Of a DNA stretch of 11,562 nt, positions 8,178 to 11,562 are shown in pieces. The position numbers and the translations under genes are program-made. The stretch's first letter is position 1, and every line of letters starts with the position of its first letter. Origin of the DNA: Actinomycetes bacterium (GTDB taxonomy: Bacteria; Actinomycetota; Acidimicrobiia; Acidimicrobiales; RAAP-2); the NCBI GenBank assembly GCA_021849765.1, contig JAJZSM010000023.1, positions 1 through 11,562 of the forward strand, written 5' to 3'. The notes under the pieces were generated by a model that saw only the letters and a list, made by a program, of their open reading frames with translations, was not told the origin of the DNA and made no database searches.

Positions 8178-8327
8178 TCCGCGGCGAACCTTACCTGATG
8201 GAACGTGAGATTTCCGAGGCACGCCGTGAACTCCTAGATAACGGCAGATGAACTCCGCGCGACGCGGTGCCCGCAACTGGCGCGACACAGTTCCTACCTG
8301 ATCACAACTTGTTTACTGGGACCGTGA

Positions 8328-8361
8328 CTGCGCCGGCGCACGGCGCGTTCACCCGGCGCAG
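8328..8361. promoter_or_regulatory. Perfect 9-base inverted repeat, hairpin or operator
   Basis: CTGCGCCGG (8328-8336) and CCGGCGCAG (8353-8361) are exact reverse complements separated by 16 bases. The stem is GC-rich and would be very stable. Neither side has a T-run, so it is not a standard intrinsic terminator; it could be an operator between the two divergent units or a T-less actinobacterial terminator. Confidence 0.4.
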
Positions 8362-8423
8362 ACAATCAGTTCATCATCGTGCGGTGGCGTGGCTGGGGCG
8401 ATCACGGCTCGTAGGGTGCACCC

Positions 8424-8716
8424 ATGGAGTTCGAATTCGCCGGTGAGGTCTGGTACTGGCGGGGGCCGTCGCCCTGCCATTTCGTCACCGTTCCCCCCGA
8501 TGCCAGCGAACAGATTCACGAGCTCTCGTCGCTGCTCACCTACGGCTGGGGGTCATCTCCGTCACGGCCCAGATCGGGGAGACGACATGGACGACCTCGC
8601 TCTTCCCGAAGGTTGATGGCTACGCCCTGCCCCTGCGCGCGGCGGTCCGATCAACCCAGGACGTGACGTTGGGTGACGTCGTACGCGTAACCATGCGCCT
8701 CGACGTGTCGCTCTAG
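8424..8716 (+). pseudogene. DUF1905 domain protein, broken by a one-base deletion
   Basis: The first 43 codons (MEFEFAGEVWYWRGPSPCHF... to LLTYGWG) and a second frame from 8552 (VISVTAQIGETTWTTSLFPK... to VTMRLDVSL, stop TAG 8714-8716) together match a whole DUF1905 protein of about 97 residues. DUF1905 proteins are small beta-barrel proteins of unknown function in which TYGWG is directly followed by V/M-I-P-V. The break lies in a run of five G (8548-8552); one more G would restore a single frame (TGG GGG GTC). As written, translation from 8424 runs into an unrelated frame and stops at 8666. It may be a true inactivation or a homopolymer sequencing error. The ribosome binding site is weak (TAGGG, about nine bases upstream). 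The function of the intact family is not known. Confidence 0.8.
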
Positions 8717-8740
8717 ACCTCGGCGCACCGCGCTGAGGTC
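8716..8740 (+). terminator. Hairpin directly after the DUF1905 remnant
   Basis: GACCTCGGCG and CGCTGAGGTC pair over ten positions with one mismatch around a five-base loop, starting at the last base of the stop codon. The position suits a terminator, but no T-tract follows. Nothing gene-like was seen between here and 8975; the open frames there have no recognisable motif. Confidence 0.45.
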
Positions 8741-8975
8741 ACTGATGGGTCCTCATGGAAGGAGCGACCACACGCAGACCAACGAGTCAGCCCTCGCGAG
8801 CGAACAACAGGAACGCAACGCGCGGGCACGGGTTCGCGGTGCGCGCACGGTGACAGAACGCGACCGCGCGAGCGGCTCGGCCGACGCCGCGGCGCCGGGT
8901 TCGCAATGCATAACAGCAGCCCACCGTGATGGCGGTCGATCCTGTGACATCGCCACCGTCGCACCGGTTTGAGGG

Positions 8976-9620
8976 TTAACGCCGCCAGAAGAACAGGTGG
9001 GTCACGCCACTCGGGCTAGGAATCGCCTCGATGACAAAGCGGTCGGCCAGTTCGTCGGGGCTCGCCCACAGTCGCTCCCCACGACCCATCACGACGGGCA
9101 CCACCGCGACGTGCAGCTGGTCAATGAGATCGGCGTCGAGGAATTCGCGCACCGTGGCGACACCGCCGCCAATGCGCACGTCTTTGCCCTGGGCAGCCTC
9201 GAGCGCCCGCGCGAGTGCGTCCTGCGGCGGCGCATCAAGAAAATGGAACGTGGTGTCGCCCGCGGCAAACGATGGTCGCACGTGATGCGTGAGTACGAAC
9301 ACCGGCGTGTGGAACGGCGTGTCCTCCCCCCACCACCCTTGCCACTCGAAGTCTTCCCACGGTCCGCGCTGGGGACCGAATTTGTTCCGTCCCATGATCT
9401 CGGCACCGATGTTGCGGGTGAAGTCACGGGTGCAGTAGTCGTCGAGCCCGTAGGTCCCGCCCGGCTCGGTTCGATTCACCCAGTGAGCTGTCGCTCCCGC
9501 CCAGGCGAACAGCTCGGCCGGATCGGCGTGGCCAAAGGGGTGCTCGAGACTCTGCCCCTCGCCGGACCCGTATCCATCGCTGGACACGATGAAGTTGTGT
9601 ACGCGCACCAACTGGGTCAT
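8976..9620 (-). CDS. RibD_C / dihydrofolate reductase-like family protein
   Basis: This 214-residue protein belongs to the RibD C-terminal (DHFR-like) superfamily of NADPH-dependent reductases. It opens with the family strand VRVHNFIVSSDGYGSGEGQ and has IMGRNKFGP (residues 75-83) in the nucleotide-binding region. The conserved C-terminal block runs from DVRIGGGVATVREF to DLIDQLHVAVVPVVMGRGERLW (147-185), the G-G...L..LID.LH...P...G.G pattern. These stand-alone proteins are usually annotated only as dihydrofolate reductase family proteins; the substrate is not known and it should not be read as housekeeping FolA. The start has a near-perfect AGGAGGT (complement of 9627-9633) six bases upstream. 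It stands alone on the minus strand between two plus-strand units. The frame is intact, unlike those around it. Confidence 0.9.
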   Translation of the reverse strand: MTQLVRVHNFIVSSDGYGSGEGQSLEHPFGHADPAELFAWAGATAHWVNRTEPGGTYGLDDYCTRDFTRNIGAEIMGRNKFGPQRGPWEDFEWQGWWGEDTPFHTPVFVLTHHVRPSFAAGDTTFHFLDAPPQDALARALEAAQGKDVRIGGGVATVREFLDADLIDQLHVAVVPVVMGRGERLWASPDELADRFVIEAIPSPSGVTHLFFWRR

Positions 9621-9650
9621 CGGGAGACCTCCTGGTGGCGAAGATACTCG

Positions 9651-9662
9651 CGCGACGTCGCG
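9651..9662. promoter_or_regulatory. 12-base perfect palindrome upstream of the RibD_C-like gene
   Basis: CGCGACGTCGCG is a perfect palindrome lying 31-42 bases upstream of the start codon at 9620, the region where a promoter or its operator would lie. In a high-GC genome such a palindrome can occur by chance, so an operator role is only a suggestion. Confidence 0.25.
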
Positions 9663-9701
9663 AAATCCTACGAAGGGTTACCCCACTGAAAGCTTCTCAG
9701 C

Positions 9702-9735
9702 CTCTGGGTGGACCTTGGGTCACACGATGAGAACC
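9702..9735 (+). repeat. Left copy of an imperfect 34-base direct repeat flanking the toxin-antitoxin pair
   Basis: The stretch aligns without gaps to 10775-10808 with 29 of 34 bases identical; the longest shared core is GGTGGACCTTG. The two copies are in the same orientation, 1,073 bases apart, and enclose the antitoxin and HepT genes. The copy ends just before the presumed promoter/operator of the antitoxin. Confidence 0.65.
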
Positions 9736-9759
9736 AGTAATTCCAAAATCTCGATTACT
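9736..9759. promoter_or_regulatory. Inverted repeat, candidate operator of the XRE antitoxin
   Basis: AGTAAT (9736-9741) and ATTACT (9754-9759) are exact reverse complements 12 bases apart in an AT-richer stretch, 33-56 bases upstream of the antitoxin start. A second weaker pair, ATACG/CGTAT, at 9772-9793, reaches the start codon. XRE-type antitoxins often repress their own promoter by binding such sites; the assignment here is inferred from position only. Confidence 0.35.
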
Positions 9760-9791
9760 CGCTCATAGACAATACGTACTAGGGTGGTCGT

Positions 9792-10322
9792 ATGGCGAAG
9801 TCCAAAGAGACCACAACCGGAGAGCTCCTGAAACGAGCACGCATCAGTGCCCAGCTGTCGCAGACCGATGTCGCGCGACGTGCAGGCGTCGCACAAAGCG
9901 TCGTCAGCGCTTATGAGTCGGGCCGCAGGGAGCCATCAGTATCCACACTCGAGCGCCTCGTTCACGCAACGGGACACCGTCTCGTCCTCGACTTAGAGCT
10001 CTCGACTGATTACCGACCCGGACTCCCCAGCACTCCACTCGGCCGTCGGCTCCGCCAGCACCGACGCTCGGTCATCGCCTGTGCGGCGCGACATGGTGCG
10101 AGCAACGTCCGCGTCTTTGGAAGCACCGCACGAGGTGAAGACCAGCCCGACAGCGACATCGATCTAGTCGTCGATCTAGATCGAAGTGCGGGACTCTTCG
10201 AGTTGGAAGCACTACGCAGGGAACTCTCGGAGACACTTGGCGTCTCTGTTGACGTTGTTCCTTCGGACAGCCTACGACCTCGGGTTCGAGAAGAAGTCGA
10301 ACGCGAGGCCATCGTCATATGA
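9792..10322 (+). CDS. mntA: XRE-family HTH fused to MNT-type nucleotidyltransferase, MntA-like antitoxin
   Basis: This 176-residue protein has two domains. Residues 10-65 are a Cro/C1-type helix-turn-helix (LLKRARISAQLSQTDVARRA then VVSAYESGRREPS). Residues 95-176 are a minimal nucleotidyltransferase with the hallmark GSX10DXD: GS at 110-111, Asp122 and Asp124 (DSDIDLVVDL), and a third acidic residue at Asp154 (VSVDVVPSD). In known MNT/HepT systems MntA neutralises the HepT RNase by adding AMP to the tyrosine of its RX4HXY motif. The fused HTH suggests that this antitoxin also regulates its own promoter. All three catalytic acids are present, so activity is expected. The stop overlaps the hepT start by four bases (ATGA), the normal coupling for these pairs. 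The ribosome binding site is GGGTGG. An alternative is a nucleotidyltransferase with another partner, but the adjacent HepT makes this unlikely. Confidence 0.9.
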   Translation: MAKSKETTTGELLKRARISAQLSQTDVARRAGVAQSVVSAYESGRREPSVSTLERLVHATGHRLVLDLELSTDYRPGLPSTPLGRRLRQHRRSVIACAARHGASNVRVFGSTARGEDQPDSDIDLVVDLDRSAGLFELEALRRELSETLGVSVDVVPSDSLRPRVREEVEREAIVI

Positions 10323-10716
10323 GCTCACGCCACGACGAAGAACGCCTCGCAGACATTGTCGACGCGATTACCGCAATCAGGAGCCACCTCACTCGTGGCG
10401 ATCTCTCCGACGGCCTCATTTTCGACGCCGTTCGGCTTCGTTTGATCGAAATTGGCGAGGCCGTCAAGTTGCTGGATCCCAACTCGTCGCGAGCGAGCCC
10501 GACGTCAGGTGGTCTGACGCTGCCGGTATGCGCGACTGGCTGGCGCACCACTATTTCGACACTTCCCGAGCGATCGTGGAGGCAACCATTGCGGAGGATC
10601 TGCCACCGCTCGAGACGGCAGTTCTTCAACTTGAAGCGCGGCTCGAACGCTCCAAGCAGCGCAACAGTGAAAATGAAAAACCCGAGATCAACAAGGGTCG
10701 AGGGCTTGGACGATAG
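10319..10716 (+). pseudogene. hepT: HepT-like toxin (DUF86), frame broken before the catalytic motif
   Basis: The first 55 codons (MSSRHDEERLADIVDAITAI... RLIEIGEAVKLLDPN) are the N-terminal helices of a HepT/HEPN toxin. The rest of the protein, LVASEPDVRW then GMRDWLAHHYFD, is in the -1 frame from 10483. That part contains the RNase and AMPylation motif RX4HXY (R72, H77, Y79 counted on the repaired protein). Adding one base near 10483 (AAC CTC instead of AACTC) gives one continuous product of about 132 residues, ending at TAG 10714-10716. As written, translation from 10319 stays in the wrong frame, lacks the motif and stops at 10732, so the toxin should be inactive. No slippery heptamer is present, which argues against programmed frameshifting. 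A sequencing error is possible. The C-terminal tail after LEARLERS is low-complexity and Lys/Arg/Asn-rich, perhaps extra sequence. Confidence 0.85.
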
Positions 10717-10774
10717 CGCTCAGAAATCGTAGAAGACGATCACTCAGGGCGAAGCATCCTTGAACGCCGTATTT

Positions 10775-10808
10775 CTCTCGGTGGACCTTGAGTCACACAA
10801 TACGAACC
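10775..10808 (+). repeat. Right copy of the 34-base direct repeat flanking the toxin-antitoxin pair
   Basis: It matches 9702-9735 at 29 of 34 positions in the same orientation. Its right end overlaps the beginning of the IS30-type transposase remnant, so it may be part of that element rather than an independent attachment site. Confidence 0.6.
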
Positions 10809-10967
10809 GCACTTCGTCACGTCGGCCAGTGCACGGACCTGTCGATCTACTCGCCCAAGGACCCCGATGCCATCAGCCACCGCATCAACACGATGCCGAG
10901 AAGGATCTTCCAATGGAAGTCAAGCTGGGATCACCACGATGCTGCTTTCATTGTTCTGACCGCCTGA
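10793..10967 (+). pseudogene. Degraded 3' end of an IS30-family transposase
   Basis: In the frame ending at TGA 10965-10967 the sequence reads LRHVGQCTDLSIYSPKD, then DAISHRINTMPRRIFQW and ends AAFIVLTA. IS30-family transposases end with a closely similar pattern: LLRQYFPKGTDLS, a D-L-D-A-I helix, then LN-RPRK-LGW and a short tail. A few codons upstream in another frame give SHNTNR, resembling the ENTNRLLRQ block, with a frameshift near 10810. Only about the last 55 residues remain; the catalytic domain and the 5' end are missing, so this is a dead fragment. No terminal inverted repeat was identified. It shows that an IS30-type element once sat beside the toxin-antitoxin pair. The family assignment comes from motif memory and is less certain than that of the IS256-type end. 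Confidence 0.6.
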
Positions 10968-11134
10968 ACCGGCCCTGCTCTTTGACCCAATCCAGGACCC
11001 ATACGCATCAGCCGCCTCGATTTAGGGACCACTTAATCGGTTGCGCACATGTTGTGACTTGGTAGTGTTTCCGCACCATTATAATCGCAATTAGTTTCGT
11101 GATTTACTGCGCCATAGTATTGGTTAGGGGACAT
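10968..11134. other. AT-richer non-coding stretch between IS remnant and tetR fragment
   Basis: No gene is supported here. Bases from about 11030 to 11130 are clearly less GC-rich than the transporter half and contain stretches such as ATTATAATCG (11079-11088), which could include a -10 element (TATAAT at 11081-11086) for the tetR fragment about 50 bases downstream. A matching -35 is not convincing. The composition suggests foreign or promoter-rich DNA. Confidence 0.4.
11081..11086 (+). promoter_or_regulatory. Possible -10 element ahead of the tetR fragment
   Basis: TATAAT matches the sigma-70 -10 consensus exactly and lies in the AT-richest part of the window, about 50 bases before the likely start of the TetR-family fragment. 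About 17 bases upstream (11059-11064) the sequence is TTGGTA, a partial -35 match (TTG). Position and consensus are the only evidence. Confidence 0.35.
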
Positions 11135-11291
11135 TTGAACACGAGAGGACACATTCTCGAATGTTACGGAACGATTGCTGGCAGATCGGGAAAGCATCAA
11201 ACTTCGCGTCGTCGATGTCGCTAAGGCGGCCGACGTTGGTGTTCAAACTATCTACTATCACTTCGGATCTCGCCGACGACTGATAGCCGGG
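11135..11291 (+). pseudogene. TetR-family regulator, N-terminal DNA-binding part only, frameshifted and truncated
   Basis: Two frames make up the start of a TetR-family helix-turn-helix. From a TTG at 11135 (AGGGG just upstream) the frame reads NTRGHILE. From 11163 another frame reads VTERLLADRESIKLRVVDVA then AKAADVGVQTIYYHFGSRRR. The block IYYHFGSRRRLIA is the hallmark recognition helix region. Removing the single T at 11162 joins them with exactly the family spacing (ILE-VTERLLADRE). After RRRLIA (about 11288) the similarity ends; the ligand-binding domain is absent and sequence resembling an IS256-type end begins. The natural target is unknown. Read in the second frame, the sequence runs on into IS-derived codons and stops at TGA 11322-11324. 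The gene appears to be interrupted by the insertion sequence. Confidence 0.75.
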
Positions 11292-11292
11292 T

Positions 11293-11562
11293 GGCGTCCC
11301 AGCTGCGGTGTAAAAGTCGACTGACGCGGGTTCCTTTTCATTGATGTTAGGCGACCTCTGTAACGCGGTCGGTGGTGGATTGTTTCTTGGACTTCGTGGT
11401 GATCGATCTCGGTGGTTCCAAGAGGTGCTGACGCATGAGGGCGAGCTCGCGGACGCTTCCCGGCGTGACGCGCACCCCGTGCCAGTTCTTCGACGCGCGG
11501 TCGAACACCGCCCAGAGCAGCGAGAGACAGCTGCGCTCGCCCGGGAGTCGACCGATGACCTT
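11293..11562 (-). mobile_element. IS256-family insertion sequence, right end, continues beyond the window
   Basis: The element includes the transposase C-terminus (11347-11562) and about 54 bases of non-coding end. The outer part contains GGTGTAAAAGTCGACTG (11307-11323), resembling the TGTAAAAG seen in IS256-type terminal inverted repeats. The outer boundary at about 11290-11293 is where TetR similarity is lost, so this is taken as the insertion point. The other end and any 8-9 base target duplication are outside the window. Confidence 0.6.
11347..11562 (-). CDS. IS256-family (mutator-type) transposase, C-terminal part
   Basis: The 71 residues before the stop (TAA, complement of 11347-11349) begin KVIGRLPGERSCLSLLWAVF and continue DRASKNWHGVRVTPGSV and ELALMRQHLLEP. 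This matches the conserved end of IS256-family transposases (RRTKVIGR-PGE-S-L-L-WAVLDRAS--W-G--MT---L--L---R--L), in which the last part of the DDE catalytic fold is followed by a variable basic tail, here SITTKSKKQS. The reading frame is open to the window edge, with the remainder and start lying beyond 11562. It would cut and paste or copy the element by acting on its terminal inverted repeats. Whether the full transposase is intact cannot be seen here. Confidence 0.82.
   Translation of the reverse strand, partial: KVIGRLPGERSCLSLLWAVFDRASKNWHGVRVTPGSVRELALMRQHLLEPPRSITTKSKKQSTTDRVTEVA

Larger units (their letters stand above)
8137..8423. other. Divergent intergenic region between the transporter operon and the DUF1905 remnant
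   Basis: These 287 bases separate the minus-strand solute-binding gene from the plus-strand DUF1905 remnant and must hold the importer's promoter and leader. Seen here are a short hairpin close to the start codon (8163-8177), a long perfect inverted repeat (8328-8361), and two copies of the octamer TACCTGAT (8192-8199 and 8295-8302) about 100 bases apart in the same orientation. No recognisable riboswitch consensus or gene was found; a 17-codon frame at 8199 is not supported by anything else. No promoter could be placed with confidence. Confidence 0.5.

Noticed and set aside
8199..8252. 17-codon open frame with helix-like content upstream of the importer
   Set aside because: Too short, no ribosome binding site and no relative recognised; position in the divergent leader makes chance more likely.
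8137..8330. Riboswitch (TPP, cobalamin or guanidine) in the importer leader
   Set aside because: None of the conserved core sequences of these classes could be found by eye on the minus strand.
8745..8972. Open frames on both strands between the DUF1905 remnant and the RibD_C gene
   Set aside because: No ribosome binding site, domain or plausible composition; probably non-coding.
8741..8975. tRNA-like GGTTCGC segments
   Set aside because: No cloverleaf arms or acceptor stem can be formed around them.
10470..10490. Programmed -1 frameshift in hepT
   Set aside because: No X XXY YYZ slippery heptamer and no evident downstream hairpin; a one-base deletion restores exact family spacing.
10760..11065. 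101-codon open frame downstream of hepT
   Set aside because: The transposase-like signal lies in a different frame of the same DNA; this frame has no recognisable features.

Overview
The window looks like a piece of a high-GC Actinomycetota chromosome, possibly Acidimicrobiia-like; this placement rests only on base composition, GTG/ATG start use and general protein character, so it is tentative. It divides into an ordered transport half (1-8136, all genes on the minus strand and intact) and a disordered accessory half (about 8137-11562) that holds broken genes, a toxin-antitoxin locus and pieces of insertion sequences.

Transport half. Read on the minus strand, the first operon is a complete ABC importer of the spermidine/putrescine/2-aminoethylphosphonate/Fe(III) superfamily: a secreted substrate-binding protein (6976-8136), two membrane permeases (6012-6962, 5179-6024) and an ATPase with a C-terminal TOBE region (4073-5182). 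After an 83-base gap comes a second operon for a branched-chain amino acid or amide type (HAAT) importer: livG (3213-3989), livF (2509-3216), livH (1610-2509), livM (417-1610) and, after a 104-base gap, the 5' part of a LivK-like binding protein (1-312), cut by the window edge. Coupling overlaps of 1 to 13 bases join all neighbouring permease and ATPase genes. In each system the binding protein would capture the solute outside the membrane, the two permeases would form the channel and the ATPases would drive import.

Accessory half. A 287-base leader/intergenic region with two hairpins is followed by a DUF1905 gene broken by a one-base deletion (8424-8716), a RibD_C/dihydrofolate-reductase-like gene (8976-9620, minus) and an MNT/HepT-type toxin-antitoxin pair: an antitoxin with an N-terminal XRE helix-turn-helix fused to a minimal nucleotidyltransferase (9792-10322), and a HepT toxin gene (10319-10716) whose frame is broken just before its catalytic RX4HXY motif. 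A 34-base imperfect direct repeat lies on both sides of the pair. Downstream are the degraded 3' end of an IS30-family transposase (about 10793-10967), an AT-richer stretch, and the 5' end of a TetR-family regulator (11135-11291). The TetR piece carries a one-base insertion and stops abruptly at the end of an IS256-family element that runs out of the window (transposase C-terminus 11347-11562, minus).

No wholly new system is evident. The most interesting part is the decaying accessory segment: three independently repairable single-base frameshifts in about 2.7 kb beside 8 kb of clean coding sequence, an antitoxin apparently left without an active toxin, and an IS-truncated regulator. No tRNA, rRNA or CRISPR array was seen.
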